A stretch of DNA of 64,000 nucleotides from Euglena gracilis (GCA_039621445.1 CP154954.1:69940670-70004669), one strand, 5' to 3'. Numbered from the stretch's first letter, positions 39,961 through 51,444 are shown. Notes: generated from the sequence alone by a model not told the origin. Translations and numbers: made by a program.

Positions 39961-40471
39961 TCCTGGTGTCCGGAATATATACCCTCACCCCCCCCCCTCA
40001 AAGTGGCCACCCTCCAGGCACCGTGGGACCCCAAAATGGCCACTCTGGCAGGGGGGACACTTTGGGGGGGGGTCAAATTTTGGCCTTCAGCGCCAAGGAA
40101 AATGGCCACTTTGAGGGGGGGGGGGACATTTTGGCCACTTTGAGGGGGGGACACTTTGAGGGGGGGGGGGTATTTGGGCACCCTTTGACCACTGTGCAAT
40201 CAATGGTGTACTGCAGTGAGAACAGGAACAAAAACATCAGCCCAATGCTGAACTGCAGCTGTGCAGTTCAGGCAAGCGTGATGGCCCTTGGGTTCGCAAC
40301 AGAACCGCCGTTACCAACCATTGGTGTGGGAACTAGGAGGGTGGGGGGGGGGGGCTGCCCCCCTCCGAGATTTTTTTCCGCACCTCCCCCGAGAATTTTT
40401 GGCCAAAACTCTTTCTCACCCCGAAAAAAATTTCTGACAACACTTCAATATCTTGAATCTTTTTTGTGAAA

Positions 40472-40745
40472 TAATGTCACTGTCTCACCACCTTTCAGGT
40501 GGCAATCTCAAAATTCTACCATTTTGTGGGCCACTGAGCAAAAAAAGTGCTACTGTCTCACTGTCCTTCGGGCGGCAAACTCAAAATTCGATCATCTTGT
40601 GGGCCTGAACAAATAAAATGTTACTGCCTTGCCACCCTTTGTGCATCAAGCTAGATTATATCCATTTTGTAGGCTTCTAAAGCAATAAAACATCACCGTC
40701 TCACCACCCTGCGGGCGATCTTAAGATTTGTCTTTCACGTGCGTT
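40472..40745. repeat. ~72-bp tandem repeat, 4 degenerate copies
   Basis: Units start near 40,476, 40,549, 40,620 and 40,692 and share ACTGTCTCACC.CC, C.GGCGGCAA.CTCAAAATT and ATTTTGTGGGC. Related CGGGCGGC hairpin motifs occur at 35,025-35,050 and 41,630-41,740. Confidence 0.75.
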
Positions 40746-42235
40746 GCACTGAGAAAAATCTTTTTCGGTTTCGCCCCCCCCACTCCGAGAAAAAATTGTT
40801 CCACCAATGTTACCAGCCTTCGGTCAAAGACCCCCCTGGAGAAAAAGAAAGCAGAAATCCATTTATACGTTATACCGACGGTGGTTCGGGACTCGGGGGG
40901 GGGGGGGACGCAGGGGGGACGTGGGGGGGAACCGTGGACCAGTTGGCTCCACACATTTTATTTGACGTCACTCAGCTTTGTGTGTATTTGTCCTTTGGTT
41001 GACGGAAAAATGTCCCTGGCGAAATTCCGGGACGCGGGGGGGGGGACGCCGGGGGGGGGGACACCTGGGGGACGCGGGGGGAACACCCCCTCGGAACAAC
41101 TTTTTCCCGGGGGGGGGGGGCGAGGAACCGACAAAATTTGGAGCACATTTTTTTCCGGCGCAAAGCGCCGAGGAAAATTTTTCCTTCGCACAACCAAAAT
41201 ATATTTTTTCTGTCCTCCTGGCCCCGAAGGGGCCGAGACGCTTATGCCTGTTTGAAGTCCAATGCCCCAAAAAGTTGAACTAGAAAAGCAAAATCATGGG
41301 TAGAACCCCTTTGGAAACCTCCGAACTCAACCCAACTGTCGACTTTGCAACCTGGGGGGGGGTGAAGAAGCCACAGAACCCCAAAATGGCCACTGGGGAG
41401 GGGACACTTTGGGGGGGGGGGTCAAGTTTTCGGCTTCGGCGCCTTTGACGCCATAAGCAAGTGAACCCAATTTGCCAAAAAAAATTGGTCCCTCTGATGG
41501 GGGGGGACACTTTGAGGGGGGGGGGGTGAGGGTAGTAACAAAGGTGGGGGGAAAAGCCGGTTTGTGGCCAAAATCAAGGAGTGCCATGGGCTTTTGGGGA
41601 GGTGAAATGACCAATTCCTCAAGGGCTTTATTTCGGCCGCCAAAGGCGGCCGAGATGGTAATGTATCTTGCAATTTCATTTTCCAGAAATGTGATTTTAA
41701 CTGGTAAGGTGGCTGCCGAAGGCAGCCGAGACGGTAACGCCCTTTGAATCGTTGCAAAGAAAAATACCACACTCGTGCCACGCAAAATTTTTTCTTTCCA
41801 AAATCCCGGCGGGGGGGGGGGGGGGCGGCGGCCGCCCCCCCCGACCCCCCCCCTTGTGACACCAATGATACCGACCCCCTCTCTTGCATCCGGTGCACAC
41901 CAAGCTAAAGCACAACAAAGCAAAAAGAGGTCGCAGTAAACACAAAACATCACTCACCCCAGTGTCAACATTTTGGCAAAATATATGGGGGTGGATGACA
42001 AACTGGGGAGAAGATGATTTCATCCCCCGTCGAGCTTCTTGCCTCATTAATACTGACCCCCCCCCGGGATTTCAAGAAATGCAAAAGTGACATTGGTGTA
42101 AATGGGGGGGGGGTTATCCAACCATGCTTCTCTCTCCCAACTCTTCGGAGATCAGGTAGTGGACTAGACCCTGGACCCTGGACCAGATCCTGCCCTCCCC
42201 CCCATGGTGAAATTCACTGTTTGAAACTTCAAACA

Positions 42236-42301
42236 GAGGAGGAGGAGGAGGAGGAGGAGGAGGAGGAGGAGGAGGAGGAGGAGGAGGAGGAGGAGGAGGA
42301 G
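42236..42301. repeat. (GAG)n microsatellite
   Basis: Twenty-two uninterrupted GAG triplets. Confidence 0.98.
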
Positions 42302-42669
42302 CTTATTGTACCAATGTACCCCAATTTCAGGCCAAATACCCCCCCAAAAACTGCTCAGATACAATTACCACACATTACCACATTGGCACCTTTTCATTTT
42401 GGTCCCCTGCACGCCAGTTTCCCTGGATCAGAACGTAAAATTTCCCACCCGAACTGGCTTTCTCAACGCCGGTCCAGGTGTGAAGCCAGAGCCCCAATAC
42501 ACGGTATCAACAAGAAAATTGATGGCATTCCAAAATTGGTGATTTTGCACATGTTTTTTCCAAATTTGACCAAAAAATATGCAATTTAATAAAAGATAAT
42601 TAAAACCTATTTTCTGGGCCCGCCTGTCTTGAAATTCTACTGACATTAACGGATTTCAGGCTGAAATTG

Positions 42670-42795
42670 TTTATGTCAGTCGATTTCCATTCAGGCGCCC
42701 GTTTATGTCAGTCGATTCCCATTCAGGCGCCCATTTTATGTCGGTCGATTTCCATTCAGGCGCCCGTTTATGTCAGTCGATTTCCATTCCATTGA
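42670..42795. repeat. TTTATGTCAGTCGATTTCCA ~33-bp tandem repeat, patch 1
   Basis: Four copies of TTTATGTC(A/G)GTCGATT(T/C)CC then ATTCAGGCGCCCG. A second patch lies at 43,505-43,603. Confidence 0.9.
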
Positions 42796-43504
42796 AATCT
42801 GTTGCTGGTCAGATTGGGAATTTTTAGTGACTTTTTGGACATTTTGGATTTCCCTTTTTTTTCGACATTTTTGGTCCTATGGGGTTGTGGAGGCGTTATG
42901 GATCAGACAAAAACCAAATTTTGTGGTCAGGTGATCACAGCTGGCTGAACTTTGGATGGAACAGACGGAAGGACGGTACTTAAGATTATCATTTTCTGGA
43001 ACTTCAGAAAAAGCATTCAGCAAATTTGTCCTGAACCAGCTGTCATCACTGGTCATCTGAAAGAAAAGCTTTCGGGTGAGGAGTGATTTGGCAATGTCAA
43101 ACCTATTTTCTGGGCTCGACGCCTGTATTGCAATTACATTGACATCATCGGATTTCGGGCCAAGGCTGTGTTCATAGCAACATGGCTTTGGTCCAAATCT
43201 GTGTTTCTAAAAAAACCCAGACTCTGACCTGAGTCTGTGTTTCGAAACGATGAGTCTGTTATTCGGCCTGAGTCTGCGTTTCGAAACGCAGACTCAGATC
43301 AGAGTCTGCGTTTGGGACGCAGTTCTTGAAATAGAGATTGTTTCTTTCAAAATGGAAGAAAAAGCATTCCAAAAAAAAAAGAGACAAAAGGTTGGTCGAC
43401 ATTAACAGGTTTCAGGCTGAAACTGACAATGTCCCGAAACGGAACAAAAAGGCATTCAAAAAAAGGAGACAAAAGGTCGGTCGATTTCCAAGACATCGGA
43501 ATCC

Positions 43505-43603
43505 GTTTATGTCAGTCGATTTCCATTCAGGCGCCCGTTTATGTCAGTCGATTTCCATTCAGGCGCCGTTTATGTCAGTCGATTTCCATTCAGGCGCCCG
43601 TGA
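43505..43603. repeat. TTTATGTCAGTCGATTTCCA ~33-bp tandem repeat, patch 2
   Basis: Three copies of the same unit as 42,670-42,795, in the same orientation, 0.8 kb away. Confidence 0.9.
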
Positions 43604-44129
43604 ATGGGCCAAAAACCACTTTTTTGACCATATTTCCGTCCAGGCGGTTCGGTTGAATGAATATCAAGACAGGCGTCGGGCCCAGACAAAATAGGTTTTA
43701 GAAAAATCGACCGACACTAACAGATTCAGCAGGGGAACTGACTCGCCCGGCGTTTTGATTTCATGTCATTTGGGGTCGATTTTTTATGAAAGTTATGAAG
43801 TTCGGAAGCATTTTGGCCCAGTTTGGAGTCATTTTCAATCAAAAGTGATCAGGCGCACATTGTCAATCACAGAAGAAAAACCACTCATCGGGTTATCCAA
43901 AATAAACCCCAGGCCGATCTTGTCGCCCGGTTTTCAGTCGATTCACTTTCAGGCTCATCATCCCTGGCCACCGCTTTTTGACAGTGTCCAGGTCGAAAAA
44001 AATTTTTTTCACAAAAAGCCCGACCCTTTGGTCACAAAGGATCCCCATTTATCAAAAAAATGTGGGTTTTGCACCGAAATCTTGTCGCATTTTTGTTTCA
44101 CTCTTTTTCTCATCATCCCCAAGGGCTCT

Positions 44130-44535
44130 TTGTGTCCGTGCTCAACTGTTTGAGGGCCCCAAAATATCAAAATCCCTTGTGTTTCCAAGTTGTTTTGGGG
44201 GGCGAATCCCTTGTGTTTCCAAGTCGGTTTGGGGGGCAAATCCCTTTTGTCGCTCAACTGTTTGAGGGCCCCAAAACATCAAAATCCCTTGTGTGTCCAA
44301 GTTGTTTTGGGGGGCGAATCCCTTGTGTTTCCAAATCATTTTGGGGGGCAAACCCCGTTTGTTGTTCAACTGCTCGAGGGTCCCAAAATAACAAAATCCC
44401 TTGTGTCTCCAGGTTGCTTTGGGGGGCATATCCTTTGCGTATCCAAGTCGTTTTGGGGGCCTCACTTGTGTTGCTCAACTTTCAAGAGCCCCAAAAGCAC
44501 AAAATCCCTCATGTCACGAAGTGATTTTGGGGTGT
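44130..44535. repeat. CCCCAAAA.ATCAAAATCCCTTGTGT tandem repeat
   Basis: Alternating sub-units AGGGCCCCAAAA.ATCAAAA and TTTTGGGGGGC.AATCCCTT with CCAAGT.GTTTTGGGG, with a period of roughly 60 within about 120 bp; three to four higher-order copies. Confidence 0.8.
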
Positions 44536-46035
44536 ATTTTAGCATAAGTAATCAATATTAGTTTTCTTTCCTTTTGTTTTCTTTGTATTTGAAGGCCTAA
44601 AAATCAAAAAAAAATCCCCTATCAAAAAAAAATCGAATTTTTTTTGATAGGGGGGCGAGGTTGTGGGGTGGGCCGACCCTAGGGTCGACCCACGACCCTG
44701 GTCGGCCCATGACCCTAGAGCGACTTTAGTGACCTTGGGCCGACCCTAGGGTCGGCCCACAACCCCCCCCCCCCAAGGCCAGATCTACCCCCCTGTATCT
44801 GGGAAAGACCTCACTCCGAAGCAAGTCTGGCGTGCAGCAAGGGGACCCGTGTGGGCCGGCTACATTGGAGGTTCGGCATACCGGGGGGTCGGCATGCCGT
44901 GGCGAGGGGTCCGGCTAGGGGGGGGGGGAGGGGGGTTTTGGCGTGGCGAGGGGGTCCCGGAGGGGGGGGGAGGGGTGCGCGGGGGTCTGCCAAGAAAATT
45001 TGGGGAGGGGTGTGCCGACCCCCCACCATACAGGGGGTGTACCCCCCGCGACCCCCCCCGCGACCCCCCCGCGACCCCCCCGCGACCCACACATGGAGGG
45101 TTTCCGCATCCCAATAGGAACCAAAAATAGCACCTTAATTTAGGAATTGGCACCCAAATTAAGAATCAAAATTGCCAAAAATGTGTGATAAATTCCTAAT
45201 TGGATCTATTTTTGGATCCAAAAATTCTCAAAACCGGCGTTCTGGAACACAGTTCCGCGGGCCGAACCAGCGTTCTGGACTCAGTTTTCGTATCAAACGA
45301 CCATTGAGTCAGCGCTCGGAATTCAGCTGGTGGAATGAGGGTTTTCAGGGGAGCAGAGGGGCTGACCGCTGCCCAAGCCATGGAGTGCGTTTTCCGCTGG
45401 CATGTGAAACGGACAGCATCATTTCCTGCAAAGCTGGCAGGTCTGCCCGGACCTTTAAGACCTCATCCGTCCACCGTTTTTGTTTCACCATTGTTGGTGA
45501 CAAGGAACCCGCTTTACTTGGGTCCGCCAGGATGTCATTTACTGGGTAACGCCAAATTTCACAGTGGGGTAATTTCGGCAGGGCCAAGGTTCGCGGGTTT
45601 TTATCCCGCGCAGCATCCGCGTTCGCCCGGACAAAATACGAGCGTCCTTCCGTGACAGGTTGTGGAGAACCAAAGGAGGCTTAACCGGTTTCCTTAAAAG
45701 CGTGTTCAGCCCGCCAAATGCCTGCCCTGAAATTCGTGGTCATGAACACGTTTTCCACGAGGGCATTTGTGGCAATGACACGTTTTCCATTAAGGCATCT
45801 GTGGTCAGGCACGTTTCCCATTAAGGCATCTGTGGCAATGACACGTTTTCCATTAGGGCATCTGTGGTCAAGCACGTTTTCCATTCAGGCAACTGTGGCA
45901 ACCCTGAGCAAGAAGCAAAAATCGCTATCATGAAAAATCGGCGAGCGGTTGAGAGGCCGAGGTGGTCCTCAACGAGTGAGGCGGGTCGGGGGCACAGACG
46001 TTGCCTTGGAGCACTCCGACACGGAGTGGCGGACA

Positions 46036-46160
46036 TCACGGAACACGACACACTTTACACAAAAAAGAGCCATACTTTGGTGGCCGCCGCAAATCTTGGC
46101 AATGAAAATGATATACCAAACCGCAGGCGTCACACACAACTTTGTTCAGCTCCACACAAT
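46036..46160 (-). CDS. PHD-finger-like segment of transposon A
   Basis: Reads KNPNCVELNKVVCDACGLVY, HFHCQDLRRPP and KYGSFLCKVCRVP with a stop. The spacing C-x2-C, H-x2-C and C-x2-C matches the latter part of a PHD zinc finger; the first cysteine pair is incomplete in this frame. It is probably joined to the upstream frame by splicing. In copy B one extra T breaks it. Confidence 0.55.
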
Positions 46161-46249
46161 TTGGATTTTTGGGAATGGCAACACCACTAAAACCACATTT
46201 GTCCTATTTTATTGGCAGTCGGGACACAGCACGAGGCACAGGGGGTTGG

Positions 46250-46789
46250 TCAGGGGAGGGAGGCGCTAACGAAAACAGGCGAAAACAGCTCGTTGAAATG
46301 GGGAAATTGGCACTCTGAGGAAGGTAACACTACTCCCTCGGTCGTTGTTTTGCGGAATGCCCGAGCGACGGCATTCACGTATGTATGAAAAGAGGTTGCC
46401 GAACGATTCCCTGAAACGAACATACTTCCCGACTGCTGCTCACGGTGAGCCACACATTGTTCAATGACGCTCGCCTCATCGAACAACAGGCTGGGTTCCA
46501 GCTCCCATCCCGTCCAGGCAACAAATAAATCATCCAGCTCAGGATAAGATGCTTGCCGATGTTGACACAGTTTGGCGAACTCCAAACAGTTGGCAACAGC
46601 AACAAGCTCTGCACCTACGGAGCCAGACTTTTTCTTCGTGTTGCCCTGTGCCAGCAAGGTGCCATGAAGGGGGTCAACCTTCGGCTTCTTGGCATCTTGC
46701 TGGTATACCGCGAGAGCAGCCAGGAACAGTTCCATCCTAGGGGGAGGTGGCAAAAGACCATTCACAAAGTTTGCCGTGCGTTTAGCCAT
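46250..46789 (-). CDS. Transposon A open frame, unknown protein (179 aa)
   Basis: Starts MAKRTANFVNGLLPPPP, continues MELFLAALAVYQQDAKKPKV, then AELVAVANCLEFAKLCQHRQ, PELDDLFVAWTGWELEPSLL and SATSFHTYVNAVARAFRKT. The last part has the look of an alpha-helical DNA-binding region, possibly a recombinase core-binding domain, but this is only a resemblance. Copy B retains the first ~130 codons at about 80-90% identity, which argues that this frame was under selection. It lies upstream (minus strand) of the PHD-like segment. Confidence 0.5.
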   Translation of the reverse strand: MAKRTANFVNGLLPPPPRMELFLAALAVYQQDAKKPKVDPLHGTLLAQGNTKKKSGSVGAELVAVANCLEFAKLCQHRQASYPELDDLFVAWTGWELEPSLLFDEASVIEQCVAHREQQSGSMFVSGNRSATSFHTYVNAVARAFRKTTTEGVVLPSSECQFPHFNELFSPVFVSASLP

Positions 46790-47011
46790 AGTGGGAGGGC
46801 TGCGGAAAAAGGGGGGGGGTGACACGTTTTCCATAAGGGCATCTGTGGCAATGACACGTTTTCCATAAAGGCATCTGTGGTCAAGCACGTTTTCCAATAG
46901 GGCGCCGTTTTTTGGGTCCGAATTTCACATTTTCGCGTTTCTGACCCCTTGCGTGAATCATGACCACGAATTTCAGGGCAGGCATTTGGCGGGCTGTGAA
47001 CACGTTTTTAA

Positions 47012-47124
47012 ACAAATTGTGGCTGAGCCCAGATTTCAGCCTGAAAACGTGTTCAGGGGGCCCCCTTTGGGGGCCCTTGCTGAACATGTTTTCAGGCTGA
47101 AATCTGGGCTCAGCCACAATTTGT
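47012..47124. repeat. 113-bp hairpin abutting transposon A
   Basis: Arms ACAAATTGTGGCTGAGCCCA, GATTTCAGCCTGAAAACGTG, TTCAG and their inverted complement surround GGGGGCCCCCTTTGGGGGCC. The arms' inner ends (AACGTGTTCAG) equal the TIR ends of the neighbouring transposon. Confidence 0.85.
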
Positions 47125-47748
47125 GTGTAGAAAAAGAAGCACAAGCCGTGACCAGCGATTCACTTGCTACCCCACAAAGCCGGCAGTCAAAAAAAACAAA
47201 AAAAAAAACAAAAAACGGTTTTTTTTGGTTTTTTTTTTTTTTTTTTTTTTATAAAAAAAAAAAACGCCAGCTATGGTGGGAAAAAAAAAATTTTCATTGT
47301 TTTGGGCCCCCACTTGTTTAAGGAGCACCAAGCTCATCCCATGCCCTGCCAAAGGAAAACAAAAAAAAAAAAAACAAAAAAAATGGCAACTGGGTGTTAT
47401 TTTAAACCAACATTCATATTTGTCCGGTGCTTCTGGCACCCAACACCTGCCAAGTCTATGGCCATTACTTACGAAATAGTTCTTTTGTTGAATTTTCCTT
47501 TGCACTTCTAAAAGTGGACCCAAACAAACCTCGGGCCACTGGATTGAATAACTAACTCTCAAATCCGGGTGTGGTGACTCTTCAGGTTTTTGGTGCAAAT
47601 GATTTGAATGCTTCAGTTGGGGGGGGAGTTGAAGTGTTGTGGGTTTTTTTTTTTTGAGTTGGCCGTGGGTGGCGACGGCGCTTGCCACTTTGAGGCAGGG
47701 AAAAAAACCGTTTTTTGTTTGCCGTTGTTTTTTTTTCACAATTTTTTG

Positions 47749-47795
<47 letters not shown>

Positions 47796-49837
47796 TCCAG
47801 CTCTGTTACCCAGACAATGCAGAAAATATCCGGAACCAAACAAAAAAACCCGCCATCAAAAAAGTCCTGTCGGTGACTATCAATCTTAATTGGAAAAAAT
47901 CGATGTTTTATTTATTTTTGGAAAGAACTTTATTCTTTAAAAAGAAAAAGACAAACTGAGCGAGACAAAACCTGTTGGTGTTGTGCCCTATAAAAATTCA
48001 TTTGGTGATTTCTCTTTTTAACTGTAATAAACAAAAAAAATTGAAACGTGAAAAAATTTAAAAAAATTTATAAGAAAAATGGGCGTCGGGTCAAGGTTGT
48101 GGAGAAGGGGGTCCAAGGGACACACCGTTTTCACACCGGAGGGAGGATGCCCTGGATTTTTTCTTAAAAACCGTTAACCAAATTCACGGGGCTTCCCCAC
48201 AGGACAGGGATCCTAACGTCTCGCCCGAATTTCGGGGCGGCAGGTGCACTTTCCGAAACGGTGCACATAATAGGGCATCCGTTTGACGGTGTGGCCGTTG
48301 GGTGCCAATGAAATCGGGGTCCGTCAGGGTGACTATAGCGCACCTTGGGTGGAGGAACGTTTTACGGGTGTTTGCACGGCAAACGGGGGCTGAGGGGGGT
48401 TGGGTGGCTTCAACTGACATATAGTGCACCTGGTTTTGAGGAAAAAAGTGCTGAGGTGGGACCACTGTGTTGGGGTGTTCCAAGAAATCATTCTCACCCC
48501 AACAATTTCCAAACAAATTTTGAACTAACAAAGGTTGAGGGGAGCCAAACGAGGCCAAAAAAAAAAGGGGGTGACGCAAAAACGGGCCCTAGGCATATCC
48601 ACCGCAACAGTGGTTTTTACCCCTCCCCCCCAGTGGTGAAAAAAATATGATCCTAGGGTCATGATGGGGGGGTTGAGGTGAATGTGGATACGTCGCACAC
48701 ATTGGGAGAAACTCACAAAATTTTCCAACAGTTACGGCATCCGTTCATCAAATCATGTTTCGGATGCGACACTTTTGACCTTCCGAGATCCTGACTCAGT
48801 CCGAAAGGAGTGGCTCACGCAGCAAGTGGCGTGCTTTGGAGGCACAGGTTTCGCCCTCATCTCACACCCGTTCCATCTCCACCCATGGTCAAGCATCTCT
48901 AACAGATGTTGAACAGCACCCGGCCCAGAATGATCAAGTAGGGGGAAGCGGATATCTGGGGCAGTGCAGCATGGGGTGGCATGGCGATACAGACGATGGG
49001 GGCGAGTTCAGTAACGCACGCGGCTTTGAATAAAAAAAGGAGGGATCAGCGGGAAGGGCCGTCCAAATTGAACAATGTTCTTAAAAAAACCAGTCCACGT
49101 GTTTTTCCCCCCCCGGCACCCCCTTGGCGTGATCCTGGTGTGCCGGGGGTGGGCGGGACTTTTGTGTGGGCTGGGCTTTTTGCTTTTGGGCACTGATGGC
49201 CGCGGTCCGCAGCCAAAACAAGTGTTCGTTTTGATCAAAGCTGCACATTGGGGTTAACATTTTGTTGATTTGCAGAAAAAAAAAAACAAAAAAAGTGATT
49301 TTGGATTGTGCCTGTTTGACCAGTTGGACCACCCCCCCAAATGAAACAAGCCCTTGAGTTGGATGGTCGAACAAAAGTGAGCAAGTTTTAATCATGGGGG
49401 CACTCGAATTTCGCCTTCAAGTATGTTATTGACGATGCCATCACTGCGGTTTTTCACCTCCCCCATTGGTGCTCAACGGGACAACAGTCAGGGTTGGATC
49501 TTGGCGAACTTTTGGGGAAGGGGTGCGGTAATGTCCAACGGGTGTGACGTGCAATAGTGAACGAAGGGGGAGGAATCCGTATGAAAACGGGGTGCCACAT
49601 GGGAGGGGGTTCATCAAGGGTGTATAGTTTCCTTCTGGCCAATAAAGATTGATGTCGGGTTGGGGGGGGGGGAGGGACAGTGAATGTGGGAACACGGGGG
49701 GGGTGGTTCTTTGCGACGGGGAGCGTGCGGACCCAATTTCCCCTGGGCTCTGGGCAACAGGGGGGGAAAAGGAGGGAGTGTTGGGGGGTAACGTTTGGGG
49801 GATGGGCCCTGGAAACGCACCCGTAAGTTCAAGGGAT
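47125..49837. other. Spacer between transposon copies; no gene recognised
   Basis: Long A/T homopolymer hairpins at 47,190-47,265 and 47,650-47,795, and AT-rich DNA to 48,070. A plus-strand open frame near 48,745-48,912 (VSDATLLTFRDPDSVRKEWL...) looks protein-like but has no recognised relative or splice context. Confidence 0.5.
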
Positions 49838-49841
49838 TTAA

Positions 49842-50995
49842 AAACGTGTTCAGCCCGCCAAATGCCTGCCCTGAAATTCGTGGTCATGAACACGTTTTCA
49901 ATGAGGGCATTTGTGGCAATGACACGTTTTCCATTAAGGCATCTGTGTTCAGGCACATTTTCCATTAAGGCATCTGTGGCAATGACACGTTTTCCATTAA
50001 GGCATCTGTGTTCAGGCACGTTTTCCATTAGGGCATCTGTGGCAACCCTGAGTAAAAAGCAAAAATCGCCGTCATGAAAAATCGGCGTGCGGTTGAGAGG
50101 CCGGGTGGTACTCAACGGGTGAGGCGGGTCGGGGGCACTCTACAACACAACAGAAGGCTAGACGTTGCCTTGGAGCACTCCGACACGGAGTGGCGGACAT
50201 CACGGAACACGACACGCTTTACACAAAAAAAGAGCCATACTTTGGTGGCCGCCGCAAATCTTGGCAATGAAAATGATATGCCAAACCGCAGGCGTCACAC
50301 ACAACTTTGTTCAGCTCCACACAATTTGGATTTTTGGGAATGGCAAAGAAGAAAAGAGGTTGCCGAACGCTTCCCTGAAACGAACAAAGTTCCCGACTGC
50401 TGCTCACGTTGTGCCACACATTGTTCAATGACGCTCGCCTCATCGAACAACAGGCTGGGTTCCAGCTCCCATCCCGTCCAGGCAACAAAGAAATCATCCA
50501 GCTCAGGATAAGAGGCTTGCCGATGTTGACACAGTTTTGCGAACTCCAAACAGTTGGCAACAGCAGCAAGCAGCTCTGCACCTACGGAGCCGGACTTCTT
50601 CTTTGTATTGCCCTGTGCCAGCAAGGTGCCATGAAGGAGGTCAACCTTCGGCTCCTTGGCATCTTGCTGGTATACCGCAAGAGCAGCCAGGAACAGTTCC
50701 GTCCTAGGGGGAGGAGGCAAAAGACCATTCACAAAGTTTGCCGTGTGTTTAGCAATAGTGGGAGGGCTGCGGAAAAAAGAAAAAAAAGAAAGAAAGAAAG
50801 GGGGGGGTGACACGTTTTCAATGAGGGCATTTGTGGCAATGACACGTTTTCCATTAAGGCATCTGTGTTCAGGCACGTTTTCCATTAGGGCGCCGTTTTT
50901 TGGGTCCGAATTTCACATTTTCGCGTTTTTGACCCCTTGCGTGAATGATGACCACGAATTTCAGGGCAGGCATTTGGCGGGCTCTGAACACGTTT
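49842..50995. mobile_element. TTAA-flanked transposon copy B (1.15 kb), degenerate
   Basis: TTAA at 49,838-49,841 and 50,996-50,999. TIR AAACGTGTTCAGCCCGCCAA and inverse, with the same subterminal repeats as copy A. Relative to copy A it lacks about 185 bp near 50,348 and has a frameshift in the PHD-like segment. Same orientation as copy A, about 2.8 kb away. Confidence 0.78.
50348..50764 (-). pseudogene. Transposon B decayed open frame
   Basis: Corresponds to the 179-residue frame of copy A (TANFVNGLLPPPPRTELFLA ... ELDDFFVAWTGWELEPSLL ... SATSF), but the start ATG is ATT (AIAKH-like TIAKH) and the C-terminal part is deleted, so the frame runs into the PHD-like DNA out of phase. Confidence 0.65.
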
Positions 50996-50999
50996 TTAA

Positions 51000-51100
51000 A
51001 CAAATTGTGGCTGAGCCCAGATTTCAGCCTGAAAACGTGTTCAGGGGGCCCCCTTCGGGGGCCCCCTGGCTGAACGCGTTTTCAGGCTGAAATCTGGGCT
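51000..51100. repeat. Hairpin abutting transposon B, right arm truncated
   Basis: Same arms and GGGGGCCCCC centre as 47,012-47,124, but the last 13-14 bases of the right arm are replaced by the start of another element (GGGGGGTCCCGGACC). Confidence 0.8.
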
Positions 51101-51264
51101 GGGGGGTCCCGGACCCCCCCCCCCTCTGCCTAACCCATCGGTGAACTTCACCGGTGAAGTTCACCAAGAGAGCACTTTTTTGGCCAGAAATGGCCAAAAA
51201 TGACATTTTGGGCAAGTTGTCGGAAAGTTCGATAAAATTCCAAGAAGCATCAACCCCAAAATGA

Positions 51265-51444
51265 CCATTTTGAGAGGAAAGGAGCAAAATTTCACCCATG
51301 AGAATTTCACCCCCAACCATCAAAACGGTGAAGTTCACCGGTGAACTTCACCGCCAAAAGTACCCCCCCCTCCCCCCTGGTGAACGTTCACCGGTGAAGT
51401 TCAACGGGGGGTCCGCAGTCCCCCCCCCGTACTGCCTAACCTCC
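51265..51444 (+). repeat. GTGAACTTCACC hairpin element
   Basis: Palindromes GGTGAAGTTCACCGGTGAAC and GGTGAACGTTCACCGGTGAA with AGTACCCCCCCCTCCCCCC and a terminal GTACTGCCTAACCTCC. The inverted relative lies at 35,053-35,240. A further palindrome of this type is at 51,138-51,166. Confidence 0.8.

Larger units (their letters stand above)
38204..45697. other. Gene-poor region upstream of the C2 gene
   Basis: No gene is recognised in either strand. The region contains AT-rich DNA (38,590-38,800), C/G-run palindromes, a long (TATG)n, a 72-bp tandem repeat, (GAG)n, two patches of a ~33-bp repeat, a CCCCAAAA...CCCTTGTGT repeat and a G-rich block at 44,850-45,090. A minus-strand open frame at 45,345-45,587 (KQKRWTDEVLKVRADLPALQ...) is the most protein-like piece, but it has no recognisable family. 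Confidence 0.55.
45698..47007. mobile_element. TTAA-flanked transposon copy A (1.3 kb) with ~45-bp TIRs
   Basis: TTAA at 45,694-45,697 and 47,008-47,011. The left end AAGCGTGTTCA then GCCCGCCAAATGCCTGCCCT and GAAATTCGTGGTCATGA recurs inverted at the right end (AAACGTGTTCACAGCCCGCC...). Both subterminal regions carry direct repeats of GCATCTGTGGCAATGACACG. The minus strand encodes an open frame (46,789-46,250) and a PHD-finger-like segment (46,160-46,036). The TTAA target is as in piggyBac or Kolobok-type elements, but I recognise no transposase. Confidence 0.75.

Noticed and set aside
39620-40469. Open frames of repeated MYVC or HTYI up to 255 residues
   Set aside because: They translate the (TATG)n microsatellite.
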